Part shown: piece after piece, positions 15,676-24,642 of the stretch
Numbering within the stretch: position 1 is the first letter of the stretch
Layout: each line of letters begins with the position of its first letter
Source of the DNA: Oscillospiraceae bacterium
Lineage (GTDB): Bacteria; Bacillota; Clostridia; Oscillospirales; Oscillospiraceae
Length of the DNA: 64,000 bases
NCBI GenBank assembly: GCA_904501855.1
Contig: CAJGCI010000002.1
Coordinates: 8,783-72,782, forward strand
Direction: 5' to 3'
The notes under the pieces: generated by a model
Database searches by the model: none
Told to the model about the DNA's origin: nothing
What the model saw: only the letters and a program-made list of their open reading frames with translations
Translations under genes and position numbers: made by a program

Positions 15676-15712
15676 CTGCCGCAGAGAGCATCTTCTCTGC
15701 GGCAGTTTTTTT
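15676..15712 (+). terminator. Terminator of the carrier gene
   Basis: A perfect 12-bp stem (CTGCCGCAGAGA with TCTCTGCGGCAG), 6-nt loop and seven T. It lies 17 nt past the stop codon and ends the niacin module. Confidence 0.93.
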
Positions 15713-15773
15713 GTCCCGACACAATATACAACACGGCATTTTCAGTAGCCGATCAATTCCAACGGTTTGTACA

Positions 15774-15802
15774 TTGACTTTAGCGCGCTAATGTGCTACT
15801 CT
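15774..15802 (+). promoter_or_regulatory. Promoter of the histidine operon with HisR-type operator in the spacer
   Basis: TTGACT (15774-15779) and a weaker TACTCT (15797-15802) have a 17-nt spacer. That spacer opens with the perfect 12-nt palindrome TTAGCGCGCTAA (15780-15791). A repressor bound there would block RNA polymerase directly. The first gene of the operon encodes a TrpR-family regulator, the obvious candidate ligand-responsive repressor. No T-box or his-leader attenuator is visible in the 40-nt leader. Confidence 0.7.
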
Positions 15803-15839
15803 GCTAATCAAGTAACACAACATCTGAGAGGTGATCCCA

Positions 15840-16144
15840 TGGGTTTACCAGAAACCGAACAGCTTCATATGCTGTTTCAATCCATTCTGGCTCTGAAAAA
15901 CGAAGACGAGTGCCGCCGCTATTTTGAAGACCTCTGTACCATCAAGGAAGCTCAGGATCTGGCGCAGCGGCTGGACATAGCCCGCCGGCTGGCCAGAGGC
16001 GATTCCTATAACGAGACCGCACATCAGACCGGCGCCAGTTCCGCCACTATCAGCCGTGTGAACCGCTGTCTGGAATACGGCGCGCAGGGCTATGCCCTGA
16101 TCCTGGACCGCCTGCCGAAACTTGAACCAAAGGAAGAAACGTGA
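15840..16144 (+). CDS. hisR: TrpR-family regulator YerC/HisR
   Basis: A 101-residue TrpR-like DNA-binding protein. The segment FEDLCTIKEAQDLAQRLDIA followed by GASSATISRVNRCL is the YerC/YecD family helix-turn-helix signature. In Bacillota this family has been proposed to repress histidine biosynthesis and is named HisR. Here it is the first gene of the his operon, 4 nt overlapping hisZ, behind a palindrome that interrupts the promoter, which suggests autoregulation of the whole operon. The ATG at 15840 follows GAGAGGTG by 5 nt; an in-frame GTG/TTG opening further upstream overlaps the promoter and is rejected. Family call is firm; the effector (histidine) is inferred. Confidence 0.85.
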
Positions 16145-17241
16145 GTATGAATACTACTGTCAGCGAAGACCAGATCCGTTCCCGGCTGATCCTGCTGTAT
16201 CAGTCTTACGGGTATCTGCCCTACAAAGTAAATAAATTCGAGGAATACGACCTGTATGCACAGTATAAGAATTTTCTTGCATGCAAGCAGATCCTCACGT
16301 TCAGTGATACCGACGGACGTCTCATGGCCTTAAAACCGGACGTGACCCTGTCGGTTATCAAAAGCGCCTCGGACCGCTGTCCTGTACATAAGGTCTTTTA
16401 CAACGAGAATGTCTACCGTGTTCCGGAAGACGGTGACGGCTTCAGCGAGATCCCCCAAACGGGACTGGAGTGCATCGGCGAAATCGGTCTTTATGAATCC
16501 GCCGAAGTGGTCATGCTTGCCGCCAGAAGTCTGGAGAGCATCCATTCTTCCTATGTCCTGAACCTGTCCCACATCGGGGTCGTCTCCGGAATCCTGAATC
16601 AGGCCGGCATCCGACCGGAAGATCAGCCCGAATTCTTTGCTGTGCTCGGTGCCAAAAACGGTCCTGCGCTGACAGATCTGTGCCGTCGCTTTGACATGGA
16701 ATCTCAGGCCGTTTCGAATCTCGTGATGTTAACAGAACTGTACGGTCCGACCGAGGAGGTTCTGGCGCAGCTGAACGCCCTTCCCCTTCCGGAGGAAAGC
16801 CGTTGCGCAGTGGAGGAGCTGAAGGAACTTGACGCTCTTCTCAAGGCATTCGGGCCGTCCCGCATCCATCTGGATTTTTCCGTTGTGGATGATATCGAAT
16901 ACTATAACGGCATCGTGTTTGCAGGATTCATCGAAGGCATTTCCTCCAGTGTTCTCTCCGGAGGAAAGTATGATCGTCTGGTTTCGCGCATGAACAGGTC
17001 CGGTGGCGCTGTGGGCTTTGCCGTTTATTTCAACACACTGGAGCCGCTTTGGTTCACGGAGAAGGAATTCGATTTTGATGTCGTTCTGGTCTGTCCCTCC
17101 GAATCGGACCTGCCGCTTGCGATCCGGGAAGCCAACCGCTGCATTGCAGCCGGAGAGACCGTCCGCGTTCAATGCTCGGAACCCAAGGGCTTCTCGTTCC
17201 GGACCAGATATGATGTGAGAAACGGGGCGGTGGAATCATGA
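16141..17241 (+). CDS. hisZ: ATP phosphoribosyltransferase regulatory subunit HisZ
   Basis: A 366-residue paralogue of histidyl-tRNA synthetase without aminoacylation activity. It joins the short HisG to form the active, histidine-sensitive octamer that starts histidine synthesis. The class II synthetase-like fold shows in YGYLPYKVNKFEEYDLY, LMALKPDVTLSVIK (motif 2 region) and VLSGGKYDRLV. The C-terminal anticodon-binding domain is reduced, as expected. Presence of HisZ agrees with the short HisG encoded next. The start is either GTG 16141, overlapping the hisR stop, or ATG 16147, which has better spacing (10 nt) from AGGAAG; I cannot decide between them. Confidence 0.92.
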   Translation: MSMNTTVSEDQIRSRLILLYQSYGYLPYKVNKFEEYDLYAQYKNFLACKQILTFSDTDGRLMALKPDVTLSVIKSASDRCPVHKVFYNENVYRVPEDGDGFSEIPQTGLECIGEIGLYESAEVVMLAARSLESIHSSYVLNLSHIGVVSGILNQAGIRPEDQPEFFAVLGAKNGPALTDLCRRFDMESQAVSNLVMLTELYGPTEEVLAQLNALPLPEESRCAVEELKELDALLKAFGPSRIHLDFSVVDDIEYYNGIVFAGFIEGISSSVLSGGKYDRLVSRMNRSGGAVGFAVYFNTLEPLWFTEKEFDFDVVLVCPSESDLPLAIREANRCIAAGETVRVQCSEPKGFSFRTRYDVRNGAVES

Positions 17242-17882
17242 CAGAAAAAAAGATGATAAATGTCGCCCTCCCCAAAGGACGTCTGGGCGAGATCGTTTAC
17301 GGGATGATGGAACAGGCCGGCTATGAATGTCCGGAAGTTCTGAACCCGAAACGGAAACTGACTTTTGAAAACGAGGCCTGCGGTGTCCGATACTTCTGGG
17401 TAAAACCATCGGACGTTCCCATTTATGTGGAGCGGGGCGCCGCAGATGTGGGAGTTGCCGGCAAGGACATCCTGCTGGAGCATTCGCCTCGCGTCTATGA
17501 ACTGCTGGATCTCGGCATCGGAAAATGCCGTATGTGTGTGGCCGGCCCCAAAACATTCCGGGATGACGAGTCGCGCACGCTGAAAGTCGCAACCAAATTC
17601 CCGCATATTGCCAGAAGATACTATGAATCACAGGGCCGTGACATCAGCATAATCAAGCTGAACGGTTCCATAGAGATCGCACCCATCCTCGGTCTTTCCG
17701 ATGTGATCGTAGACATCGTGGAGACCGGAAAAACACTGAAAGAAAACGGGCTGGATGCGCTGGAAACTATCGTTCCCATAAGTGCCCGTTTCATTGCCAA
17801 CAAAGCAAGTTTTCAGTTTAAACATGACGAGATCGCGGCGATGAGCCAGGCCCTTTCCGCAGTCTGTCAGACCAAGGAGTAA
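17238..17882 (+). CDS. hisG: ATP phosphoribosyltransferase catalytic subunit, short form
   Basis: A 214-residue HisG that condenses ATP and PRPP, the first step of histidine synthesis. NVALPKGRLGE opens the protein, DVGVAGKDILLE is in the first lobe, and SDVIVDIVETGKTLKENGL carries the PRPP-binding motif E-T-G-x-T-L. It ends without the ACT-like regulatory domain of long-form HisG, which explains the need for HisZ. Its ATG overlaps the hisZ stop by 4 nt, so the two subunits are translationally coupled. Confidence 0.95.
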   Translation: MTEKKMINVALPKGRLGEIVYGMMEQAGYECPEVLNPKRKLTFENEACGVRYFWVKPSDVPIYVERGAADVGVAGKDILLEHSPRVYELLDLGIGKCRMCVAGPKTFRDDESRTLKVATKFPHIARRYYESQGRDISIIKLNGSIEIAPILGLSDVIVDIVETGKTLKENGLDALETIVPISARFIANKASFQFKHDEIAAMSQALSAVCQTKE

Positions 17883-17885
17883 CAC

Positions 17886-19163
17886 ATGATCAAGATCTAT
17901 AAATACGGAGAAGTTCCTAACGAGACTCTGTTTATCCGCTCTCCCCTGTTTCAGGATGTTGGAGCCGTGGTCACTGAAATCCTGAACAAAGTTCAGGAAG
18001 AGGGAGATGCCGCTCTGAAATACTACACCAGGAAGTTTGACGGCGCCGATCTTTCCGATCTCATCGTATCCAACGAAGAGATCGAAGAGGCGTTTACTTC
18101 CACCAGCGAGGAGTACCGCAAGGTGCTCCAGCAGGCATGGGACAACATTGCGGAGTATCACTCTCACCAGATTCGTCCCGGATTTGTTATGACGCGGGAA
18201 AACGGAGTTGTTCTGGGCCAGAAGATCACACCCATCGAAAAGGTCGGTCTTTATGTTCCCAACGGGACGGCAGCCTATCCTTCCTCGCTGATTATGAATT
18301 GCGTTCCCGCCAAGCTGGCTGGTTGCTCCGAACTGATCATCGTCACACCGCCGGACCGCAACGGAAAAGTCAATTCCGCGATCCTGGCTGCCGCCAAGAT
18401 CTGCAATGTGGACAAGATTGTGAAAGTAGGCGGTGCGCAGGCGGTTGCTGCACTTGCTTTCGGAACCGAGAGCGTTCCCAAAGTCGACAAGATCGTCGGT
18501 CCGGGCAATGCTTATGTCGCCGAAGCGAAAAAGCAGGTCTTTGGCAAGGTAGCAATCGACACGATTGCCGGCCCAAGCGAGGTGCTTATCGTCGCAGACA
18601 AGAATAACGACCCCAGAATCCTCGCCGCTGATATGCTGGCGCAGGCGGAGCATGATGTCATGGCCACCTCGGTCCTCGTCACAGACTCGGAAGAGCTGGC
18701 AAACCGGGTGGCGCAGGAACTGGAGACGCAGCTGGCGGTTCTCCCCCGTGAAAACATTGCCCGACCGTCGATTGAGAACAACGGCAAGATCGTAATCGCC
18801 TCCTCACTGGATGAAGCCGTGGAGTGTGCCAATGAAATCGCTCCGGAACACCTGGAGATCAGCGTGGACGATCCCTTCTCCTATCTAGGAAAAATCAAGA
18901 ACGCCGGTTCCATTTTCCTGGGTAAAGATGCTCCGGAGGCGCTGGGTGACTACATGGCCGGGCCGAATCACACGCTCCCCACCACGGGAACCGCCCGATT
19001 CGGAAGCCCTCTTTCCGTGGATGATTTCGTAAAAAAATCCCAGTACACCTACTTCTCGCATGAGGCGCTGGAGGAGATCAAAGACAGCATCATGCTGTTT
19101 GCGGAAGAGGAAGGGCTGCACGGACACGCCAACAGTATCGACATCCGTTTTCGCGAGGACTGA
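17886..19163 (+). CDS. hisD: Histidinol dehydrogenase
   Basis: A 425-residue zinc enzyme that oxidises L-histidinol to L-histidine with two NAD. Recognisable segments are VGLYVPNGTAAYPSS, KVGGAQAVAALAFGT and DKIVGPGNAYV, DTIAGPSEVLIVAD, QAEHDVMATSVLVT, and the C-terminal GPNHTLPTTGTARF followed by SVDDFVK. Catalytic Glu and His in APEHLEI are present. Length is typical. It starts 3 nt after hisG. Confidence 0.95.
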   Translation: MIKIYKYGEVPNETLFIRSPLFQDVGAVVTEILNKVQEEGDAALKYYTRKFDGADLSDLIVSNEEIEEAFTSTSEEYRKVLQQAWDNIAEYHSHQIRPGFVMTRENGVVLGQKITPIEKVGLYVPNGTAAYPSSLIMNCVPAKLAGCSELIIVTPPDRNGKVNSAILAAAKICNVDKIVKVGGAQAVAALAFGTESVPKVDKIVGPGNAYVAEAKKQVFGKVAIDTIAGPSEVLIVADKNNDPRILAADMLAQAEHDVMATSVLVTDSEELANRVAQELETQLAVLPRENIARPSIENNGKIVIASSLDEAVECANEIAPEHLEISVDDPFSYLGKIKNAGSIFLGKDAPEALGDYMAGPNHTLPTTGTARFGSPLSVDDFVKKSQYTYFSHEALEEIKDSIMLFAEEEGLHGHANSIDIRFRED

Positions 19164-19166
19164 TTT

Positions 19167-20234
19167 ATGAGTCGCTTTTTTGTTTCCAGATTTGATGACC
19201 TGACGCCCTATACCCCCGGGGAGCAGCCCCGGGATCAGGTCTTTGTAAAACTCAACACGAATGAATCCCCCTTCCCTCCTTCTCCCGAAGTGGTCAAAGC
19301 GGCATCGGACGCTGCTGCAACGCTCCGCCTGTATTCCGATCCGGATTCCACCGATCTGACGCAGGCCGTTGCCGGATACTTCGGGGTTCGTCCGGAGGAA
19401 GTGCTTATGACCAATGGATCCGATGAGATCCTGAATTTTGCTTTCATGGCATTTGGGGATGCCGCCTGCGGATTTGTCTTTCCGGATATCACCTATGGTT
19501 TTTATGAAGTAATCGCAGACCTCAACGGGATCCCGTATCGAAAGATCCCGCTGGACGAAGATTTTACCATCCGGGCAGAAGATTATTTCGGGGTGGGCTG
19601 CAATATTGTGATCCCCAATCCCAACGCACCCACCGGAATTCCCCTCGCGATCCCTCAGATCCGTTCCATCGTGGAATCCAACAGGGATCATATCGTAATC
19701 ATCGACGAGGCGTATGTGGATTTCGGCGGGGAGAGCTGTATTCCCCTGATCCGGGAGTATGATAACCTGCTGGTGACCCAGACCTTTTCCAAATCGCGGT
19801 CTCTGGCCGGAGGGCGACTCGGATTCGGGATCGGCAACCCGGATCTGATTCGGGATCTGAACACGCTGAAGTATTCCTGCAACCCGTATAATGTCAACCG
19901 GATGACTTCCGCCGCGGGGATCGCCGCCATTCAGGATGACGTGTATTTCCGGAAAAACATTGCAGAGATCCAGCGTGTGCGGGAATACACCCGTGGCCAG
20001 CTGGAGCAGCGTGGCTTTACCGTCCTTCCCTCGGTCTCCAATTTCCTGTTTGTCCGATCGAATTTCGGAACCGCGGAAGACCTGTACGGCGCCCTGCGGG
20101 AGCTGGGCGTTCTGATCCGGTACTGGAAGACCCCCCGGATACAGGACTGGTGCCGCATCACCATCGGCACACGGGCGCAGATGGATACGCTGCTGAATGC
20201 AGTGGACACGATACGAAAGGAGCGCGGACTATGA
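19167..20234 (+). CDS. hisC: Histidinol-phosphate aminotransferase
   Basis: A 355-residue class I/II PLP aminotransferase that converts imidazole-acetol phosphate and glutamate to histidinol phosphate. It has LNTNESPFPPSPEV at the start, TNGSDEILNFAF for cofactor binding, IPNPNAPTG, VIIDEAYVDF, and the PLP lysine in QTFSKSRSLAGGRLG. The C-terminal RITIGTRAQMDTLL is typical for HisC. It overlaps hisB by 4 nt. Specificity for histidinol phosphate is supported by its position inside the his operon. Confidence 0.94.
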   Translation: MSRFFVSRFDDLTPYTPGEQPRDQVFVKLNTNESPFPPSPEVVKAASDAAATLRLYSDPDSTDLTQAVAGYFGVRPEEVLMTNGSDEILNFAFMAFGDAACGFVFPDITYGFYEVIADLNGIPYRKIPLDEDFTIRAEDYFGVGCNIVIPNPNAPTGIPLAIPQIRSIVESNRDHIVIIDEAYVDFGGESCIPLIREYDNLLVTQTFSKSRSLAGGRLGFGIGNPDLIRDLNTLKYSCNPYNVNRMTSAAGIAAIQDDVYFRKNIAEIQRVREYTRGQLEQRGFTVLPSVSNFLFVRSNFGTAEDLYGALRELGVLIRYWKTPRIQDWCRITIGTRAQMDTLLNAVDTIRKERGL

Positions 20235-20818
20235 GAACAGCTTCTGTAGAACGCAACACCGCCGAAACACAGATCAAACTCACTCTGAATCTGGACGGAA
20301 GTGGAAAAAGCGATATCGATTCCGGTGTGGGCTTTCTTGATCACATGCTCACATTGTTTGCCGCACACAGCGGCTACGATCTCAGCCTGATTTGTCATGG
20401 AGACACACAGGTGGACGATCACCACACCACGGAAGATATCGGCATCGCTCTTGGGGATGCTTTCCGGCAGGCTCTTGGGGAACGGAAGGGCATCATTCGG
20501 TACGGCAGCATGTGGCTTCCCATGGATGAAGCGCTGGTTCTCTGTGCCGTGGACATCTCCGGCAGAAGCCATCTGGACTACCGCCTGTGTATTCCAGCGC
20601 AGAAAGTCGGTACTTTTGATACCGAACTGGTGGAAGAATTCTACACCGCCTTTGTGAGAAAGGCAGAACTGACCCTGCACCTGCTTCAGTTTGAAGGCAA
20701 AAATTCGCATCACATTATCGAAGCCTCTTTCAAGGGGTTCGGCCGCGCTCTGGCCCAGGCCACTGCCATTGATGAAAAAAGACCGGATACCGTTCCGTCA
20801 ACCAAAGGAGTGCTGTAA
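20231..20818 (+). CDS. hisB: Imidazoleglycerol-phosphate dehydratase
   Basis: A 195-residue monofunctional HisB, which removes water from imidazole-glycerol phosphate. Metal-binding histidine clusters DDHHTTEDIGIALG and NSHHIIEASFKGFGR, and the opening GVGFLDHMLTLFAAHSG, are intact. There is no fused phosphatase domain; that step belongs to the PHP-type hisK at the end of the operon. The ATG at 20231 overlaps the hisC stop; a longer frame reading back into hisC is not used. Confidence 0.95.
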   Translation: MRTASVERNTAETQIKLTLNLDGSGKSDIDSGVGFLDHMLTLFAAHSGYDLSLICHGDTQVDDHHTTEDIGIALGDAFRQALGERKGIIRYGSMWLPMDEALVLCAVDISGRSHLDYRLCIPAQKVGTFDTELVEEFYTAFVRKAELTLHLLQFEGKNSHHIIEASFKGFGRALAQATAIDEKRPDTVPSTKGVL

Positions 20819-21433
20819 ATGCTTGCTATCGTAGATTACGGTGTTGGAAACCTGTTTTCCCTTCACAGTTCTTTAAATATGATCGATGTTCCTTCCGTCG
20901 TCACCTCGGACGAGAACGAGCTTCGAAACGCCGACAAGATCATCCTTCCCGGAGTGGGTGCTTTTGAGGATGCCGCCCGAAAACTCAAAGAGAGCGGGCT
21001 GGGTGATGTCGTTGCAGAAGAGGCACGAAACGGAAAGCCCACCATGGGCATCTGTCTCGGAATGCAGATGCTGTTTGACCGCAGTTTTGAATACGGTACT
21101 CACGAGGGGCTCGGCCTGATTCCGGGAGATGTCGTCGATATGACGCCCCATATTCCGGAGGATCTGAAAGTGCCGCACATCGGTTGGAACGCGCTGAACA
21201 TGAAGCAGCCGGACCACCCCCTGTTTCGGTATATCAAAGACGGTGACTTCGTATACTTCGTCCACACTTACTTCGCCACGCGCTGTGAGGATTATACGCT
21301 GGCTACGACGGAGTACGGTGCGGATCTGACCGCCTGTGTTGCCCGTGATCAGACTGTCGGCTGTCAGTTCCATCCGGAAAAAAGCGGACGGATCGGCCTG
21401 AACATTCTGCGAGCTTTCTGTGAAATGAGGTGA
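20819..21433 (+). CDS. hisH: Imidazole glycerol phosphate synthase, glutaminase subunit HisH
   Basis: A 204-residue class I glutamine amidotransferase that passes ammonia to HisF. The nucleophile elbow is MGICLGMQMLF (Cys about 79), and the His-Glu pair is in CQFHPEKSG near the C terminus. The N-terminal AIVDYGVGNLFSLHSSL and ILPGVGAFEDA are standard. It begins directly after the hisB stop, with CAAAGGAG in the end of hisB as ribosome site. Confidence 0.95.
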   Translation: MLAIVDYGVGNLFSLHSSLNMIDVPSVVTSDENELRNADKIILPGVGAFEDAARKLKESGLGDVVAEEARNGKPTMGICLGMQMLFDRSFEYGTHEGLGLIPGDVVDMTPHIPEDLKVPHIGWNALNMKQPDHPLFRYIKDGDFVYFVHTYFATRCEDYTLATTEYGADLTACVARDQTVGCQFHPEKSGRIGLNILRAFCEMR

Positions 21434-21439
21434 CCGGAC

Positions 21440-22156
21440 ATGCTTTTATTTCCGGCCATCGACATGTTCGACCATAAAGCCGTTCGTCTGTTCAAAGGTG
21501 ACTATCAGCAGATGACAATCTACAGCAAAGATCCTCTTTCCGTCGCCAAACGATTTGAGCGTTCCGGTGCAAAATGGGTCCATCTTGTGGATCTTCAGGG
21601 CGCAAAAGACGGAACCACGCCCCATGCGGATCTTGTTGCAAGCATTACGAAAGAAACCTCTCTTCAGGTCGAAATCGGCGGGGGGATCCGATCCGAAGAT
21701 ACGATCCTCCGTTATCTGGACTGTGGTGTATCACGAGTGATTCTCGGCACTGCGGCTCTGGGAGACCCCGGTTTTCTGCAGAAGGTCGTCGCAAAGTACG
21801 GCTCCTCCATCGCGGTTGGTGTAGACTCCCGCAGCGGCATGGTTGCAACCCATGGATGGACCAAAACAAGTTCGGTGACCGCCGACGAGTTTTGCCACCG
21901 GCTGGATGAGATCGGAGTGTCCACCATCATCGCAACAGATATCTCCAAAGACGGCGCCATGCAGGGCCCGAATCTGGAACTGTATCGTCAGTTGAAGCGT
22001 TCTTTCTCCGGCAATATCACGGCCTCCGGCGGAGTCTCCAGTCTTGATGATCTGGAAGCGCTGAATTCGCTGGATCTGTACGGAGCGATTTTGGGGAAAG
22101 CCTATTACACCGGAGCAGTAGATTTGGAAGAAGCAGTAAAGAAGGTACAAGTATGA
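21440..22156 (+). CDS. hisA: ProFAR isomerase HisA
   Basis: A 238-residue (beta/alpha)8 barrel that isomerises ProFAR to PRFAR. FPAIDMFDHKAVRLFKGDY carries the first catalytic aspartate; the second half has GVDSRSGMVATHGW and TDISKDGAMQGPN, and the phosphate site ITASGGVSSLDDL. The DMFDHKA version of the first motif is a variant of the usual D-(I/L)-x-(D/G)-G-(K/R). It overlaps hisF by 4 nt. The family also contains bifunctional PriA, but the operon with its own lysine/tryptophan-independent context favours HisA. Confidence 0.93.
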   Translation: MLLFPAIDMFDHKAVRLFKGDYQQMTIYSKDPLSVAKRFERSGAKWVHLVDLQGAKDGTTPHADLVASITKETSLQVEIGGGIRSEDTILRYLDCGVSRVILGTAALGDPGFLQKVVAKYGSSIAVGVDSRSGMVATHGWTKTSSVTADEFCHRLDEIGVSTIIATDISKDGAMQGPNLELYRQLKRSFSGNITASGGVSSLDDLEALNSLDLYGAILGKAYYTGAVDLEEAVKKVQV

Positions 22157-22911
22157 TCACAAAACGAATCATCCCCTGTCTGGATGTAAAAGACGGCAGA
22201 GTCGTCAAGGGGGTCAATTTCCTGAACGTCAATGATGTCAACGATCCCGTTGCGCTTGGTCAGTACTATTCCGACCACGGCGCCGACGAACTGGTTTTTT
22301 ATGATATTACCGCCTCCGTGGAAGGCCGCAGCCTGTTTACGGAAATCCTGACACGGGTGGCGGAGACCATCTTTATCCCGCTGACTGTTGGCGGCGGAAT
22401 CAACACGTTGGATGACTTTGACCGTGTTCTGAAATGCGGTGCTGACAAGGTCAGCGTAAACTCCGGTGCCATCCGGAATCCTTCCCTCATCCCCGAAGCC
22501 GCACAGCGGTACGGCGATCAGTGCGTGGTGCTTTCCGTAGACGCCAAACGAGTGGGCGGACAGTTTCATGTGTTTACAAAAGGCGGCCGTGAAGACACCG
22601 GAATGGATGCCATCGAATGGATTCGAAATGGCGTAAAAAACGGTGCCGGTGAGATCGTTCTGAATTCCATCGACACGGATGGTGTGAAAAACGGCTTTGA
22701 TCTGGAAATGCTCAAGGCTGTGAGCGATGTGGTAAACGTCCCCGTGATCGCCTCCGGCGGAGCCGGTTGCGCACAGGACTTTGTCACTCTGTTTCAGACT
22801 CTTCCGAAAGTCGACGCCGGTCTCGCCGCATCCATTTTCCATTTCGGTGAGGTTCGCATCGAGGACCTGAAAGCCCTGCTTGCGCAGGAAGGGATCAACG
22901 TAAGACGATAA
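22153..22911 (+). CDS. hisF: Imidazole glycerol phosphate synthase, cyclase subunit HisF
   Basis: A 252-residue barrel that uses ammonia from HisH to turn PRFAR into imidazole-glycerol phosphate and AICAR. Catalytic aspartates are in IIPCLDVKDGRVVKGVNF and VVLSVDAKRV. Phosphate-binding segments VGGGINTLDDF and VIASGGAG are present. The AICAR it releases feeds the purine genes located just downstream. Confidence 0.95.
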   Translation: MITKRIIPCLDVKDGRVVKGVNFLNVNDVNDPVALGQYYSDHGADELVFYDITASVEGRSLFTEILTRVAETIFIPLTVGGGINTLDDFDRVLKCGADKVSVNSGAIRNPSLIPEAAQRYGDQCVVLSVDAKRVGGQFHVFTKGGREDTGMDAIEWIRNGVKNGAGEIVLNSIDTDGVKNGFDLEMLKAVSDVVNVPVIASGGAGCAQDFVTLFQTLPKVDAGLAASIFHFGEVRIEDLKALLAQEGINVRR

Positions 22912-22923
22912 GGAGACGTTTCA

Positions 22924-23571
22924 ATGACAGACATCAGCGAACTCAAGTTTGATCAGAATGGACTGATCCCGGCCATCGTCACGGAGACGGGAACCGGCAA
23001 GGTCCTCATGATGGCATATATGAACGAAGAAAGCCTGAAGATCTCCATGGAAAAAGGCCTTGCATGTTTCTGGAGCCGTAGCCGTCAGGAGCTCTGGCTG
23101 AAAGGTGATACCTCCGGCAATTACCAGCACATCGTCAGCATCACCGCAGACTGCGATTATGACACTCTTCTCGTGGAGGTCCGCAAAGACGGTCCGGCAT
23201 GCCACACGGGAGAAGAGAGCTGCTTCCATCACCCGCTGTTCGAAGGGTCCGAACCGCAGGGCTTTACCTATGAGGCATTGCTGGAAATGCTGAAGGGCAG
23301 AAAAGAAAATCCGAAGGAAGGTTCTTATACGTCCTACCTGTTCGAAAAGGGTGACGACAAGATCTTAAAGAAGATCGGCGAAGAGTCTACCGAAGTGGTC
23401 ATCGCCGCAAAGGACAGAGATCTTCCCAATACCGTTTATGAGCTTTGTGATCTTATGTATCACGCTATGGTCCTGATGGTTGACATGGGGATCAGCCTGG
23501 AAGACATTCGTAAAGAGATGTCCTCCCGGCACGTGGTGGATCACAAGGTAAAGCAGGAAAAGATGGTCTGA
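22924..23571 (+). CDS. hisI: Bifunctional phosphoribosyl-AMP cyclohydrolase / phosphoribosyl-ATP pyrophosphohydrolase
   Basis: A 215-residue HisIE fusion catalysing steps two and three of the pathway. The N-terminal cyclohydrolase shows [27 protein letters not shown], and the zinc/magnesium motif [12 protein letters not shown] followed by [11 protein letters not shown]. The C-terminal HisE domain, from about residue 125, has [20 protein letters not shown] followed by EV, a MazG-like fold. Both active sites appear complete. It lies 12 nt after hisF. Confidence 0.94.
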   Translation: MTDISELKFDQNGLIPAIVTETGTGKVLMMAYMNEESLKISMEKGLACFWSRSRQELWLKGDTSGNYQHIVSITADCDYDTLLVEVRKDGPACHTGEESCFHHPLFEGSEPQGFTYEALLEMLKGRKENPKEGSYTSYLFEKGDDKILKKIGEESTEVVIAAKDRDLPNTVYELCDLMYHAMVLMVDMGISLEDIRKEMSSRHVVDHKVKQEKMV

Positions 23572-23573
23572 TT

Positions 23574-24377
23574 ATGCAGGATCTTCATTTACACACAACT
23601 TATGATGACGGAGGAAACTCCGTACGGGAAATGACAGAGAAAGGCCTTCTCTCCGGCTTTTCTTCCATCGGGCTGTGCGTTCACAGTCCGATACCGGGAG
23701 AGTCCTGGTGTGCAACAGAGGACGGTGTCCGGCAGTTCATATCCGATGTTCACGAGGCGGCGGATGCCCTCCGCGGAAAGATGCCTGTCTACTGCGGGAT
23801 TGAATTCGATTCCGTTTCCGAATGTGACCTTTCGCTGTTTGATTATGTCATCGGATCGGTCCATGTGCTTCAGGCCGCTGGCGGACCGTGGTACTATGAC
23901 GCCTCCCGGGAAGAAACTCTGCGGATGATCGAAACAGTATATTGCGGCGACAGGGATCAGGCGGCAGAGGACTATTTCGCCCGCGTTGGTTCTCTGGCGG
24001 AACTCGCCGCCGTGGATATCGTCGGACACTTTGACCTTCTGACCAAGTTCGACGAACCGGAGTGTGTCTATGATGTGCACAGCAGCCGCTATCGGGATGC
24101 TGCACATTTTGCCATGGAGCGGCTCGTCAACGCCGGAAAGATCTTTGAGATCAACACCGGGGCGGTCAGTCGGGGTTATCGAACGAGTTTCTATCCCTCG
24201 GATGCGCTTCTGAAGGAACTGTTTTCCATGGGCGGGAAAGTATGCCTTTCCTCCGATTCCCACAGCGTGGATACTCTGGGTTTTCAGCGCGACAAGGCAA
24301 AAGCATGTGCGGTTGCCGCCGGTTTTGATGCCGTTTGGGAATGGAATGGTTCTGACTTCGTGCCGGAAAAGATCTGA
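23574..24377 (+). CDS. hisK: Histidinol-phosphatase, PHP family
   Basis: A 267-residue PHP-domain phosphatase. The metal site opens with QDLHLHTTYDDGG and continues in YCGIEFDS, YVIGSVHVL, IVGHFDLLTKF and the closing SSDSHSVDTLGF. In Bacillota this family removes phosphate from histidinol phosphate. It is the last gene of the operon, 2 nt after hisI, and completes a pathway that lacks the bifunctional HisB of enteric bacteria. Only a weak 5-bp GGCGG/CCGCC hairpin with a loose T-rich tail (around 24412-24452) is seen after it. Confidence 0.9.
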   Translation: MQDLHLHTTYDDGGNSVREMTEKGLLSGFSSIGLCVHSPIPGESWCATEDGVRQFISDVHEAADALRGKMPVYCGIEFDSVSECDLSLFDYVIGSVHVLQAAGGPWYYDASREETLRMIETVYCGDRDQAAEDYFARVGSLAELAAVDIVGHFDLLTKFDEPECVYDVHSSRYRDAAHFAMERLVNAGKIFEINTGAVSRGYRTSFYPSDALLKELFSMGGKVCLSSDSHSVDTLGFQRDKAKACAVAAGFDAVWEWNGSDFVPEKI

Positions 24378-24541
24378 CCCAATTACAGTGGCAATAACTC
24401 CGCAGGAAATCAGGCGGAAGGCAACATAATCCCCCGCCCTTTTTCCTCTTTTTTCCGGCACCTCTTTTTCGCCGCTGGATTTTATCTAATTGATACCAAA
24501 TATGGCTTTATTTACTCTTCTGATTTCGGATAATACGATAA

Positions 24542-24570
24542 TTGACTTTACTATATATAAAAGATAAGAT
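24542..24570 (+). promoter_or_regulatory. Probable promoter of the purine operon
   Basis: TTGACT (24542-24547), 17-nt spacer, TAAGAT (24565-24570) within a very AT-rich stretch. Transcription would start near 24577, leaving a leader of about 125 nt before purE that holds a terminator. An ATTATCCGAAAT-like element on the complementary strand at 24522-24533 vaguely resembles a PurR box, but it has no partner. The remainder of the 325-nt gap shows nothing I can name. Confidence 0.5.
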
Positions 24571-24642
24571 TTAGGAGTATTGAGACGACGCAGATTTGCC
24601 CTGATTTTTCATGGTTTCTGCCGCAGTAAAAAAACCATCCAC

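Noticed and set aside
15660..15839. T-box or histidine attenuator before the his operon
   Set aside because: The leader from the predicted start to hisR is only about 30 nt, with no specifier stem, T-box sequence or histidine-rich leader peptide.
24522..24533. PurR box before purE
   Set aside because: One imperfect CCGAA-containing element without the inverted partner at the usual spacing; too weak to list as a feature.
24480..24642. Guanine, PRPP or ppGpp riboswitch before purE
   Set aside because: The conserved core sequences and pairing of these classes are not found, and the leader is too short for ykkC-type RNAs.
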